A DNA stretch of 64,000 bases from Polymyxa betae (GCA_003693705.1 RBZT01000125.1:62001-126000), one strand, 5' to 3'; shown: positions 21,803 through 32,756, counted from the first letter of the stretch. The notes: generated by a model not told the origin, from the sequence alone. Translations and numbers: made by a program.

Positions 21803-24800
21803 ATGGGTGTGCCATCATTCTATCGCTGGCTAAGCGAGAAATACCCCAAAGTCGTATCTAATGTCATAGAAGATGTCAGTGAGGGCGTTGACGCCTCCCA
21901 ACCGAATCCGAATCTCCAGGAGTTCGACAATCTCTATCTAGACATGAACGGTTTAATCCACCCTTGTTGCCATCCTGAAGACAAGGTTGGCTTCAGTTTT
22001 ATCTCGCAGACTATTCTCCCTGATTATGTTTAGCCTCAACCTTCATCCGAAGATGAGATGATCGCTGCCGTCTTTCTTTATATTGATCGAATCTTTAACA
22101 TGGTTCGCCCTCGGCGCCTTCTTTACATGGCCATTGATGGTGTGGCGCCTCGAGCAAAAATGAATCAGCAACGCTCACGACGGTTCCGGGCCGCTCAGGA
22201 AATGGAAGAGCGTCGACAGAAGGAGGATGAAATCCGAGAAGCTTGGGCGAAAGAAGGGCGCCCTCTGCCTCCTCGAAAGCCTGATCGATGGGATCACAAT
22301 GTTATCACGGTACGTCCATCATCAACGACGTTTCAAAGCATTTGCAATCGAGGTTCAAATGCTTTGAATATGAAGGTTGCCATCTGCGTTCGAAATCTGA
22401 TGTTGATCATCTGCATTAGCCTGGCACTCCGTTCATGCAGGCGCTCAGCAAAGCATTGGTGTTCTATGTTAACGACAGATTAACCAATGATCCAGGATGG
22501 GCGAATGTAATGTGGCTGCTTGTTTGGTATTCGTTTTGCTCACAATCTGGGCAGATTCAAGTAATATTTTCGGATGCCACCGTTCCTGGGGAAGGTGAGC
22601 ATAAAATTATGCAGTTCATTCGTGTGCAGCGCTCTCAACCAGATTATCCGCCTAATCTGAAACACGTTATTTACGGGATGGACGCCGATTTAATTATGCT
22701 CTCGTTGGCAACACACGAGCCTCATTTCACTATTATCCGTGAAACTGTTCTCTTCGGCAAAGATAAGGTTGCACTAATGCTCAATGATGGGCATTATCTT
22801 ATTCAGAAATAGGGCTGTCACACATGTGGTCAGAAGGGCCATTTTGCAGCTGACTGTACTGGAAAGGCGAAACAACCCGAGACTGAATTTGACGAAACTG
22901 AAAGCTCTAAAGACACACCGTTTCAGTTTCTGAGTATTTCTGTGCTTCGAGAATACCTCGCAAATGTAATTGATTACCTAACATTCCCGGATGACGTCCA
23001 ACCCTTTTTCAGGAGCTTTACGTCGACGATCTTCCGTTCCCTTGGGATCTGGAACGTGTTATTGACGACTTTGTTTTCCTTTGTTTCTTCGTAGGAAACG
23101 ATTTCCTCCCGCATCTTCCGTCGTTGGAGATTCGCGAAGGCGCTTTGGGTATTGTTATGCTTTTGTTTATTATAGATCTTGTGTTTATTTCTGTTAGACG
23201 AATTAATGAAGCTCTATAAGCAAAAGCTTCCATCACTTGGGGGATATTTGACCGATGCTGGCGTTGTGGATCTTCCTCGTGCTGATGTCATCATGGATCA
23301 TGTTGGCAGTCAAGAAGCGGAAATCCTGCGACGGCGGCATCGTAAGGAACAGCGTGATAAAGAGCGTCAAGAACGACAGGAACGTGATCGGGAAGCAAGA
23401 CAGCAGCGAGCTGTCCTGAAACGATCGCGCTCTGTGCCAAATCTGGTTATGTTCTGCTGATTTGTCTTGCGCTCCAATTGCTAACGGTTTTGTCAGGCTG
23501 ATAGTGATTCCAAGGAAAGAGCAAAAAAGAGTCGACGAAGTGATATCTCTGCTGATATAGCTTTGGGTGGTGTTAAACCTGTTGTTGCACCAAAGCGTGT
23601 TTTCAGTGCTGATGGTAATGGCAATTCTATCTTAATTGAGGCGCAGATGATAATCATCAATCTTAGCTAACCAAGGCTGCTTGCTGACTGCTAATTTGTC
23701 AGCTGCTGACGCATTACGAGCGAAACTTTCGTCTTCTGTCTCCTCTGTTTCAAATATGGATTCTCCTCAGAATCAAGTTGCTGATTCTGCACCGGAACCC
23801 GTTCCGGTTCCTGCTGATGCCAGTCCTGATATTGATAATGGTGCCTTGGACGAAGAAGATATTGAAAGCGTTCCTGGTTAGTACATCTAGTAATGCTTGC
23901 CGTGTTTAAATTCTCTGCCTTAGAGGAAATAGCGGATGTAATCACTGCTGAAGCTCACGATGATTATACAAAGCAGCTAAAAAAAGCCATCGAAGACATG
24001 AACCGTGCTCCTGAAACAGAAGATACTTTGAAATTTTATGAAGTTGGATATAAGGTAGTTTGTCCGCCTTTTAATATCACTTTTATTAACTGTTGTTCTT
24101 CAGGATCGATACTATAAGCAGAAATTCAATTACAGTTTTCAACACAACGGCAAAGATATTCAAGAAGTGGCTCGACACTATGCTCAGGGGCTGTGCTGGG
24201 TTCTGCTTTATTACTATAAGGGGTGTCAATCTTGGGAATGGTAAGCCGTTATCTCTCTGCTTCGTTAAAGGTATTTATGTATTCATCATTTAGGTATTAT
24301 CCTTATCATTATGCGCCGTTCGCTTCCGATCTTCGCAATATGGACCAATTTGATTTACGTTTAGAAATGGGGAAGCCGTTCTCTCCCTTCTCACAGTTGA
24401 TGGGAGTCTTGCCAGCTGCTAGTTCACATTGCTTACCTGAACAGTATCGCAACCTAATGTCGAATCCGACCTCTCCTATTATACATTTCTATCCTAGAGA
24501 TTTCAAGGTTTTATATATTGAAGCGTTTTTTTGTTGTTAATATGTGCATAATCTAGGTCGATCTTAATGGAAAGAAATGGGCCTGGCAGGCAGTCGTTTT
24601 ACTGCCTTTTATTGATCAGACCTTGCTATTGTCTACTCTGAGCAAGCTGCATGATACATTGACGCCCGACGAGAAAGAACGAGACAGCGTTGGAGTCGAT
24701 TACTTATTCGTGAATGCCACCCATGATGTTGGAATTGCCTTGTCGGCCATGTATCTTAAATATGGTGAAGGATCCGATGTCATGCTGCGTTCGCGGAAGA

Positions 24801-25726
24801 TTGCTTTTGATGCTTCCAAGGTGAAATTATACCTGTGCTTTTAATCATATGGTTCAATAACATTATAGAGCAATGGCATTTTCGGAAAGATCGCTCCTTA
24901 TGCAGCAGCTGCTCTTCCCTCTGTTACTGTCAAGTTAAATTTGGGTGCATTTTCGCAATGCTTAAAACACAACAGAGCCATTTCTGCAGTGTTCTATCAT
25001 CCTCCATTTACACATCACAAATGTGATCTGCTGGACGGCACCGTTCTAGCAGATCCCGTCCTCAGTCAGGACGATTTCGCCTCCATTGTCAATTTCCGAA
25101 GATACGGCGGGCGCTCCCTTATGTTCAATGCTGATGAAAGCCAAAGTGCAGACTCGACCCCGCGAAAGCAAATACTCTCTGAAGGTGCAGTACGCTTGGC
25201 GCAACGCTCGCTGCCGATGGATAGGAGATTATCATATCCTCCAGCTGATGATCGGCGTTATTCTTGCACAAGGAATGAAGATGGGGCGTCTTATTCGTAT
25301 TCATCAAGATCAAGCCGTGGCGATTCGCGCTATCAATATCATGATGAGCGATATGCTTATGCTCAGCAGCCCAACTCGAATGAGTATGATCAGCGATATC
25401 GATACCCAGATAATCGATATGCAGTCGACAGTCACATCTCTTCTGGTCGATACAACCCTCATCCGAGCTCATATAATGACTTCCAGCAGCAGCAGCAGCA
25501 GCAGCCTTATGATTATAGGCAGTCGAGTACAAGATCATCTTCATATTTCAGCTCTGGACCTGATGATTATCGATACGGTTATCAGTCGCAGTCTCAGTCG
25601 TCTGCCTATCAATCATACGATTCTAGACAGCCAGCTCGAGGGCCGCCTCCGCAGTCAAATCCTTATTATAGAGACCAGCAGCGGAATCCATCGATGAATC
25701 CAAAGAGACATTCAGGTGGAAGATAA
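21803..25726 (+). CDS. XRN2: 5'-3' exoribonuclease 2 (XRN2/Rat1)
   Basis: Nuclear 5'-3' exonuclease that degrades RNA after cleavage at poly(A) sites, promotes RNA polymerase II termination, and trims rRNA and snoRNA. It starts [18 protein letters not shown], the invariant XRN N-terminus. Further blocks are [45 protein letters not shown] and [16 protein letters not shown] (acidic metal ligands). A CCHC zinc knuckle, [14 protein letters not shown] (about 22815-22856), is typical of XRN2 rather than cytoplasmic XRN1. An apparent stop after the DKV codons lies inside a 46-base intron, so the gene is intact. Later exons give [18 protein letters not shown] and the [13 protein letters not shown] region. 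The last exon encodes a tail rich in Ser, Tyr, Arg and Gln with a polyglutamine run and an RG end. AATAAA follows at 25737. Confidence 0.93.
25484..25504 (+). repeat. CAG trinucleotide run in XRN2
   Basis: Seven CAG units coding for glutamine in the disordered C-terminal tail of XRN2. Such runs often vary in length between individuals. Confidence 0.8.
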
Positions 25727-26001
25727 TCGTCGCTTTAATAAACATTATGCTTGTTCTGCAAACAATCCTGCTTATTTTTAGCTTCGCAAATCAAGCGCGT
25801 ACAATGACATCATAAACTGAATCCCGAAAAGCCGTCCTCGCCACAGATGATGGTTCAGATGACAATGAGAAGAGTGATTAGAAGGAGACAGTTGATGATA
25901 GAGATTGGAGCAGAGCGCAACACTTTGTGTCATTATGTATCAATAATATATACTGTATTTATGTGTGGTGCCTGCTGGATGGCAGTCGCAATCCGACCCT
26001 G

Positions 26002-27182
26002 ATGCCATTCCGCGAGCTCGACACTGTCGACTTCTTCGTCGATCAGCCCAGTGCCAAATCCAGGCCGGTGTCGGGCCTGAACTTCGACGAAGATAATGAT
26101 GGCGTTCTTCTCGATTGCCCGATCGAAAACTGGGATGCCAACGAAAGGGCATTGGTTCGTCAAATCGCTCGCTGATAATTCCTTTGTTTAATGCCGAATG
26201 GTTTTGGTTAGAACGCGACAATATCGAGTCAGGATAGCGGCGACAGCAATTCCAAACGAAGAGCGCGACGTCCTCCTCTAATCCGCAGGCCGAAAGCCCG
26301 GTTCCAGATACCAAACAATTCGTCATCTGAAGCTCAGGAGCCAAACAGATCATCTCAGACTAGGTACAAGTGTTATTTATAGGTTGCTCCTACTGATGAT
26401 TTATAGGTTTTCGGACGCTTTCAATCAATATTTAAACGAATATCGGAGTAGCGATGAGAATCGTTATTTATCATCCGAATCGAATGCAAATACGCTTGGA
26501 TTCATTAAAAGAATCGGATCCGAGGATGATATTCGCTCGAATGATGCTACCAGCCTGCAATCTTACCTAACCACCAATTCTGCACCTGATAGTTCAGATC
26601 CCATCATCAAAGTTTGCAGAACATGCAAACTATTTTTCCCAACAATCGAATCGCTGCGGAAGCATTCATGCACTGATCCGCCCATCACTGTCCATTATCC
26701 AAAACTTTCCACCATGAAGGATTGTACCAAATGCGGTGCCGAACGAAGAGTCGGTTACTTCTGCTCGTCGTGTGGCGCTCCTCTCTCATCAAACAGAAAT
26801 GCATCGAGATCGGCATCGGCTTCCAGCTCTCCAGCGCGATCGCTACAATCGAAACAGAAACAACGATCTGCCAGTGTTACGCCCGGCTCAGGTTTAAAAG
26901 GTTCTGCCGCATCTCGAAAGCAAGTTGCAATTCCTCGAACTCCTGATTTACAAAGGAGGAAATCTTCGGCTGAACTGGTAGCTTGCCCTCATTGTTTCCG
27001 AAAGTTCAGTCGCTCTGCAGCCGATCGACATATCGTATATTGATTCATTTTGTACATGATTTAGTTTAGCTAAGATTACCGTTCAGGATATTTGCTGCAA
27101 TGTGGTTAACAAGCCAAGTCCTGTAAGAAGAAGGCCCATGTCAGCTCCTTCCAGCGCCAGGCCTAAATCGAGCCTGCATTAA
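26002..27182 (+). CDS. C2HC-type zinc-finger protein (ZC2HC1/ZNF474-like)
   Basis: Four exons. The first begins MPFRELDTVDFFVDQPSAKS and is acidic. The second is basic and low complexity (SKRRARRPPLIRRPKARFQ). The third has cysteine pairs: CRTCKLFFPTIESLRKHSC, CTKCGAERRVGYFCSSCG, and near its end CPHCFRKFSRSAADRHI, which is the C2HC finger of the ZC2HC1/ZNF474 family ('CxxCxRxFxxxAxxRHxxxC'). A last exon, reached after a 45-base intron, gives a basic Pro/Ser tail ending SARPKSSLH. ZC2HC1-type proteins are poorly characterised and often testis-enriched. The final zinc ligand would come from the last exon (DICC), which supports the splice. Start taken at 26002; an in-frame extension upstream has no ATG. 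Confidence 0.6.
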
Positions 27183-27271
27183 ACTGTATGAAATTATACT
27201 GGTATCACTGGATATAGTTGTGAATGTTTAATAAAATATCTAACTATTCAGTTTTTGAATTCAAACTTTGA

Positions 27272-27735
27272 TCATGTCCATTCGTTTTCCCAATGACGTT
27301 TCATCTCTAAATCTTCTTTTGTGAGTACCTTACCACAGCATTTCTTGTATTTCAAGCCAGAATTACAGGAGCAAGGTTTGTTGGCAAATTTAGACGCCCT
27401 GAGAACAAGATCCGGTTTTTGGTCGTTTTCTAATACATCAGCTGCGAGATCAGCTGTACTTCGATATCGCCCAGAGGCCTGGTTACGGCGTGCTTGATCG
27501 AAATCTACCTGCCTGAGTTAGATGTCGAGAAGAGCCATAGCTAAGCTTAACCTTCGACAGACAAGCTACCAGGCAAGGCCTGTTGATTTCGATTAAACAC
27601 AGCATACCCAGAAACATCTTCTCCTGGCTCTTTCTTCCCAAGATTCATAAAAATTGCACATGCCAAAACTCCAATGATACCAAGCTCGCCAATACCAACT
27701 ATACACCAGGTGAGGTACAGTCGAAAAGAGCTCAA
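27272..27735 (-). CDS. SAYSVFN-domain protein with C-terminal SEC-C zinc motif
   Basis: A hydrophobic helix (WCIVGIGELGIIGVLACAIF) is followed by PGEDVSGYAVFNRNQQALPG, the hallmark of SAYSVFN proteins (SAYSD1), which are ER-associated and linked to ribosome quality control at the translocon. A 50-base intron then joins in phase to VDFDQARRNQASGRYRS and to NKPCSCNSGLKYKKCCG, a complete SEC-C motif (CxC then CC), ending HWENEWT. SEC-C is the zinc motif of the bacterial translocase SecA and of several eukaryotic proteins. The initiator methionine is not found: the membrane exon is preceded by an acceptor at about 27741, and the 5' exon upstream (27740-28010) is unresolved. About 350 bases up to 28106 contain no other supported gene. 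Confidence 0.6.
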
Positions 27736-28106
27736 CCCTAGTTACAGTAAACCGAGATGATGATCGTGGCGACAGCATAGGTCGCCTTATGCTTAACTAT
27801 TGACATCACATCCATTTTGGAGCACAGTATAGTAATGTCTACGCTTCGGTTTGCGCGAAAATGAATGCAGAGGAAAAGAGCAGCAGAGATGAGACAACAC
27901 CCTGCAGCTTATGACAGCAGCAAGGTATAAGATTTGACAAAGCCATTGGTACGGCGAGACAAAGATCTTTGCGCAACATTTTAATTTGTGAAGACGAAAA
28001 TTATTGACCAAGCAACGAAACCAACAACCTTATCAAAGAAAGACCTTGCAAAGAAGTCAAGGTAAATATCTTCAGTTTAATTAGGCCTATTGAATTAAAA
28101 AAGAAT

Positions 28107-29432
28107 TTAAATTAGGGAGCACCATCCAAACAGACGTTTTGCAGGGCGACCTTCCTTCTTAACCGCACGTGATTGATCACAAACACTAGGTTCTTGAACT
28201 TGAGGCTCTTCATGACTGTCGTTAGCCACGACTACTGCTTCAGTTGCCTCAGAGACTTCTTCGAGGACATCTGCAACTTTCGGGAAGTTTTGAATGATTT
28301 CCACGGGCCCTTCCTCAACCAGAACAGTTTCATCTTGCTTGACAACAACTTCAGTTTCCATCAATCCCATTATGGAATCCAGCTGCTGTTGGCATTCAAC
28401 AGAATGAGTTTCGATAACGACAAGCTCCTCGACGGGCTCAGGGGCGGCATCAAAGCTGACGCCGTTGCAGTCCGAGATAACATTGTCTTCTCTGACTTCC
28501 TGTTCGCCAACAGAGGCGACAGCGCAAACAGGAGATACTTCTATTTCGTCATGATCAATGGCTTTCTCCAGCTCGGCTTCTTCAGATGGCCCATCGGCAG
28601 GAACAGACTGCATTTCAGCTAGAATTTCATCTGAAGCTGATCTCACAGAGCCAGACATAGAATCTTCATTACTTGCAAGGTCGCTGACATCGCGATCGCC
28701 CACTAAAGATCCTTCTCCAATGATAGTCTGGGTTTCATCCTGCTCAGATACGAATGGCTGTTCTTCGTCAATAGGACGAGGCGAATAGAGTTCATCAGCG
28801 CCCTCTACATTATCAGCTTCCTTCTGGTGAGCGCCTTCGATAACGGGAATCAGTTCAGTTTGCTCGGGCGCGTTCTTGGTTTGATCTTCGATGGTCACTT
28901 CCGGCAGCTTTGATTCTTGATTGATGTCCTTCTCAGGGACAGCATCACTAACCTCAGCAGATCCTTTCATATCAGTGTGTGTCGGCTCTGACAAAGATTG
29001 GCTGTCCTCAGGAAGGACGTCGGCCTTTTGGTCGTCATTGTCAGTCCCTGAATGCTGGACAACAACATTTTCGTCATGCTCGGTCTTGTAATCATTTCCG
29101 GAAAGATCGCGATGCTCCTTAACTTCCGCAGGCACTGATTCAAGTTCGCCGGAATAAGCAGCGTCGTTCTCAGGCTCGGCCTTCAAGCCATCCGAAGCAA
29201 CATCTAGGCTGAGTTCTTGTTGATTAGGCGAAGCCTCCCCGGTTTTCTTCACCAACGGTTCACCCTCGGTCGCCAGCGGCTTCAGCTCTATGGCAGTTTC
29301 AACCAAACATTTTGCGGTACCTGAAGCCAGAGCCCTACCATCGGTTTTGTGATCGACGCCTGGAACCTTGCTATCGACATGCTGACTAGCCTGAATGGAT
29401 TCTGAATCAAGCTGCTGCATAGAGTCGACCAT
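28107..29432 (-). CDS. Acidic intrinsically disordered protein with a C-terminal CaaX-like box
   Basis: One uninterrupted exon of 441 residues, extremely rich in Glu, Asp, Ser and Val, with almost no aromatic residues until the end. There is no predicted fold, signal peptide or membrane helix. The last residues are RPAKRLFGWCSLI: a basic patch followed by Cys-Ser-Leu-Ile at the very C-terminus. That fits a CaaX prenylation signal (terminal Leu/Ile favours geranylgeranylation) next to a polybasic membrane-targeting patch. If prenylated, the protein would be a long acidic brush on a membrane (inference). It is single-exon, unlike most neighbours. It does not resemble the CAHS, SAHS or MAHS desiccation-protein signatures I know. 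Confidence 0.75.
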   Translation of the reverse strand: MVDSMQQLDSESIQASQHVDSKVPGVDHKTDGRALASGTAKCLVETAIELKPLATEGEPLVKKTGEASPNQQELSLDVASDGLKAEPENDAAYSGELESVPAEVKEHRDLSGNDYKTEHDENVVVQHSGTDNDDQKADVLPEDSQSLSEPTHTDMKGSAEVSDAVPEKDINQESKLPEVTIEDQTKNAPEQTELIPVIEGAHQKEADNVEGADELYSPRPIDEEQPFVSEQDETQTIIGEGSLVGDRDVSDLASNEDSMSGSVRSASDEILAEMQSVPADGPSEEAELEKAIDHDEIEVSPVCAVASVGEQEVREDNVISDCNGVSFDAAPEPVEELVVIETHSVECQQQLDSIMGLMETEVVVKQDETVLVEEGPVEIIQNFPKVADVLEEVSEATEAVVVANDSHEEPQVQEPSVCDQSRAVKKEGRPAKRLFGWCSLI

Positions 29433-29761
29433 GTTGCAAATGTGTGGGGTCTAAATAACAGTGTAAAGAACCGACCCGACTGTGTCCGAGGGGGCTGCCC
29501 CAATCTGGGGCGACCCCGCAACCCCTGCTGCAGTCATCGCTGACTGTGATAAACGCACATACAGCCCTGCTATCATTCAGGCATTCACATTTCGTCTCAT
29601 AGAACGATAAGCAAACAGCCCGACAAAGGCGATCTACTAACAGCAACCACATGAATGGCAGGAAAAACAGATTCGAATACACCCTGGCAAAAAATTCGCT
29701 GTCGATGCTGTTCTGCGATAGACATCATCTATAAAGTAAAATGAAATAAATTTGTATGGAT
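29433..29761. other. Intergenic region between eL27 and the acidic CaaX protein gene
   Basis: About 330 bases. It contains the 5'UTR and promoter of the acidic protein gene and the 3'UTR of eL27 (AATAAATTTG-like signal near 29745 read on the minus strand is not clear). No exon is supported. Confidence 0.3.
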
Positions 29762-30238
29762 TTAGAAGCGCAATTTCTTGAAGAACCAGTTGACACCAGA
29801 TTGAGGCTTGGATCCCTTCAGGTAGCGCTCTTCAAACTTGGCCTTGACGGCTTTACGAGCGGCGATACGGGTGTCAGCGGATTCCATAGCGGAAGGCTGA
29901 ACCAGCGTGGAGACGTCGATATCGACCGTGTAACGGGTCGGCATCAAATGCTGGTAGTTGACGTATTTGATGAAGGGCTTGACCTTGGATCGCTTCAAGA
30001 CCTTGGTCTTTGACATCGACTTGGTGACCTTTTCTGGGTGCTTGGCGATACCAATCACAAGAGCGTGGCCGAACTTTCGCTTCTGTTGGCCATCATCGAA
30101 GGTTTTGACAACGACGGCCTTGCAGCCGGCATATCGGCCGGAAAGCAGGATCACGACCTTCTTGCTCTTCAAGCTATAATACAGGCGGAATCAGCAAGAG
30201 GCATACGGAGACGGGATGCCGACCTACAATTTACCCAT
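29762..30238 (-). CDS. RPL27: Large ribosomal subunit protein eL27
   Basis: Two exons. The first codes only MGKF up to a 51-base intron; the second carries LKSKKVVILLSGRYAGCKAV, KTFDDGQQKRKFGHALVIG, YVNYQHLMPTRYTVDI and KFEERYLKGS, ending WFFKKLRF. Every block matches eL27, a 60S subunit protein. The total of about 140 residues is close to the usual 136. The start context CACCATGGGT-like (CTACCATGG) is good. A short first coding exon is common in animal ribosomal protein genes. Confidence 0.95.
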
Positions 30239-30428
30239 GGTAGGAGCGACCAGACGACGTTTGTGAAGGCTGAAATGACGGACCCCGTCGCGGACTTTCT
30301 CTTCGTCTAATCGCTATAATAGCGCCCGTCATATAATTCATTGTAATTTTCTCAGAACTTTCTCAGAAATTTCACTGCCCTATCTATACACGACCGACAA
30401 CGTCAAGACATGTGCAAATATAAGGTGT

Positions 30429-30900
30429 TTAATCAGATCCGGCTCCATCATCGGATTCGTTATCACCATCTTCTGGATCTTCGTACTTGGGTCGGGGCCT
30501 AGGACTGCCTCTATGCACAGGGATGGGATCAGGAGCAGCGGCTCGATTTGCTGGTTGTGGCGGTGCTGCCTGCTGCCTGACATTCGGTTGCGATCTGGCC
30601 ATCGGCCGGGGTTGGTTCGCGTTGGTCGCGGCGCCTGCTTTCGCTGGGGCTGGAACCGCACCTTGATTATCTAATAAACATCGAACGTTATTTCTCGAAA
30701 CCGAGACGATATCATATTAATTCCTACATCGCATTGGTATTTCTGCTGGAGCGCTCCTCAACAAACAAATCAAACAGAAAATGAGGTCTTTGCCACTTCT
30801 TTCGATCAAGACCACGTAAAATGGCGCGTGCCCCAAATCCTGGAATCCACTAGCAGGATTGATTCAAAGCGAAACACACTGCATAGAAGATCAACCACAT
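30429..30900 (-). CDS. Small predicted membrane protein with proline-rich tail, unrecognised
   Basis: Three exons can be joined in phase: MWLIFYA, then a second exon with DLGHAPFYVVLIERSGKDL and a hydrophobic segment (IFCLICLL), and a last exon of Pro, Ala, Arg and Gln ending in an acidic DPEDGDNESDDGAGSD tail. The last exon is well delimited and clearly coding-like. The second exon is open in two frames; only the one given keeps phase with the last exon, but the other frame (FGARAILRGLDRKKWQRPHF) also looks protein-like. No family is recognised. The gene ends about 190 bases upstream of the eL27 start on the same strand. Confidence 0.4.
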
Positions 30901-31054
30901 TGTCGCTATAAGCTAGTTGGTATACCACGACCACCAACAAACCATCTTAAATTTGGATGAAAAGCAGAATGTCTGAACACCGTAATTAGAGTTTTTCCAG
31001 AAGAGGGAACTTTAAAATAGGTTGATGGGTAAAGATTTATTGGAATCTGACTAT

Positions 31055-31714
31055 TTAGAATTTCATCAGATGAGGGAATTGCCCCTTGGTGAGAGAGAAG
31101 TGAGTCTTCAAGTACGATCGCATGATCGAGTTCTTGCCCATAGCGGTGATAATGGCAGAATCGACCTGGTTCTGGGCGTCCTTGCGCTTCTGGCTGACCT
31201 TCTTCTCTTCCTTCTCGGTACCGAAGAATTCCTCCGACTGCTTCTTGGCGCTCTCCTCTTTGGCGAAGAAGGCGTCATCGATGCTGGCGGCATCGACACC
31301 GCTGATGTCGACCTTGGTGGATGTGGCGATCACATAGGCCTGCGAGACACGTCGCAAAGGGACACCATTAACCTGGTATGGGCCGGTCACCAACAGCAGA
31401 CCAGAAGCCAGTTGCTTGACGAACACAACACGCTTGCCCTTGAAACGTCCAGCCAGGATGATCAAGACGGTTCCGGGGGTGATCGTTGAACGCAGCTTGG
31501 TAGGGTTCTGCTTGTTACGACGGCTGGGCAGAGGCTTGGCAATACGCTCGGCGGCATAGAATTTGGATTCCTTAACGGTGCAAACCGGGGCCACCTCTGG
31601 CGCCTTCTTCTCGGCAACGGGGCCCTTCTTGACGCTGAATCGGTGCTTCTTGAAATAAGCGGCCGATCGCGACAGGGCCGGGACGCCCTTCTTCAGCATT
31701 GCCAATTTCGCCAT
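31055..31714 (-). CDS. RPL6: Large ribosomal subunit protein eL6
   Basis: Single exon of 219 residues from the ATG at 31714 (MAKLAMLKKG). Family blocks are KLRSTITPGTVLIILAGRFK, GKRVVFVKQLASGLLLVTGP, VNGVPLRRVSQAYVIATSTK, VDISGV and the C-terminal RSYLKTHFSLTKGQFPHLMKF region, all typical of eL6, a 60S ribosomal protein. The N-terminal basic extension is shorter than in vertebrates, as in other invertebrates. No intron is seen in the coding part; a 5'UTR intron is possible. Confidence 0.95.
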   Translation of the reverse strand: MAKLAMLKKGVPALSRSAAYFKKHRFSVKKGPVAEKKAPEVAPVCTVKESKFYAAERIAKPLPSRRNKQNPTKLRSTITPGTVLIILAGRFKGKRVVFVKQLASGLLLVTGPYQVNGVPLRRVSQAYVIATSTKVDISGVDAASIDDAFFAKEESAKKQSEEFFGTEKEEKKVSQKRKDAQNQVDSAIITAMGKNSIMRSYLKTHFSLTKGQFPHLMKF

Positions 31715-32067
31715 AGAGGATGGATAAATCTGGACCACGACGGGAATACGAAGGATTAGCCACGGAGTCCGAGACGGACTTGTTGCTCAAAACATTAGAG
31801 CCCATTTCATATACACGAACAAAGTTTCTTCGTTTTAGCAACGTTTTTCAGTTCTTATCTCATCATAATGACGATCAAGTGGAGTATTGAATTCTCAATC
31901 AGCATTCCAATTTTCGATCAATTTGATAGCTGCTCTAAAATTGTGCAAATGTTTCAGCGGGTCGTCTCGGCGACGCTATTAAACAAAATTCTAAACTACT
32001 CACCGAATGTTCCGAATCATTTCTATCACAAATTTGCTCGTAATGTAATTCATACAATTTGAGCGGT
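31715..32067. promoter_or_regulatory. Divergent promoter region of eL6 and the cysteine-rich secreted protein
   Basis: About 350 bases between two divergent start codons. A short plus-strand reading frame (31868-32062) has no clear coding features. No core promoter motif is obvious. Confidence 0.3.
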
Positions 32068-32559
32068 ATGCTGAAACACGTTCCAATTCTATCGACGCTG
32101 GTAATTTTGGCCATTTGCGTCAGCCTAGGTTCTTGTAAAGGGCTGGCGGAAAGCGAACGGAAGCCGTATTCTAAAACCTATAAGCAAAGAGAGCTAAGTG
32201 CTCTTGGTGTCAACGTTATTACAGATACCAAATCGCCAGAAGGCGGAAAATGCCCTGGAGGCTCCCAAGAGGTCACTGGATTCGGCTGCTATCAGGGTCA
32301 TGCAAAAATTTGGAGTTCCAAGCTGTGTTCGGGAGCGCAAGATGCCTCGGGATCCAAATGTCAGAAGGAGTGCAGCGCTTGGGTATTAGAACAAGGGAAT
32401 CGAACTCTGGTTCCTGTAGCCAAACAACATCTGTGTTATATTCCTGAAGGTCCCGAAGGGAACGAGAACACGTCGGGCGAGAAGTGCCCAGCTACAAGAT
32501 TCGAGAAGAAAGGAGGCAAGTGCAAATGCTGGGTCTGTCTTGTTCGTATTGAAGGATGA
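32068..32559 (+). CDS. Secreted cysteine-rich protein, unrecognised
   Basis: Single exon, about 163 residues. The N-terminus is a signal peptide (MLKHVPILSTLVILAICVSL). The mature chain has about a dozen cysteines, mostly in the C-terminal two thirds, with spacing motifs GFGCY, KLCSG, KCQKEC, HLCYI, EKCPATR and CKCWVC. One N-glycosylation site (NRT) is visible. The even number and clustering suggest a disulfide-stabilised secreted domain. I cannot assign it to a known fold. The ATG at 32068 is preceded by an in-frame TTG that I reject as a start. Confidence 0.7.
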   Translation: MLKHVPILSTLVILAICVSLGSCKGLAESERKPYSKTYKQRELSALGVNVITDTKSPEGGKCPGGSQEVTGFGCYQGHAKIWSSKLCSGAQDASGSKCQKECSAWVLEQGNRTLVPVAKQHLCYIPEGPEGNENTSGEKCPATRFEKKGGKCKCWVCLVRIEG

Positions 32560-32756
32560 AGTTGTCATCATCTCCTGTGAGTTTTATCGATAGTGGTTCA
32601 AAATTTCAGGGAATAAAGTTGCTTCTCCTTGAGCAATCGTAACCATTATCTATAGCTGTGAAGAACAGCTACTTAGATTCGCACTTAAAGACAATGGCTA
32701 TGAATTGCTTAAACATTGTATTAGAAATCAAATAAGTAAATACATTACAAAGGATG

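Noticed and set aside
22801-22812. In-frame stop inside XRN2 just before the zinc knuckle
   Set aside because: The stop lies in a 46-base GT/AG intron after the DK codons. Splicing joins the exons in phase, so XRN2 is not broken.
25086-25697. Second-frame reading frames over the XRN2 tail (both strands)
   Set aside because: They arise from the low-complexity Ser/Tyr/Gln codons; the XRN2 frame is the one in phase with upstream exons.
28107-29432. Assigning the acidic disordered protein to a known tardigrade desiccation-protein family
   Set aside because: Composition is generally similar (disordered, charged), but none of the motifs I associate with CAHS, SAHS, MAHS or LEA proteins is present.
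31022-31489. Plus-strand reading frame of 155 codons at the eL6 locus
   Set aside because: It is fully antisense to the conserved eL6 exon and has no independent support.
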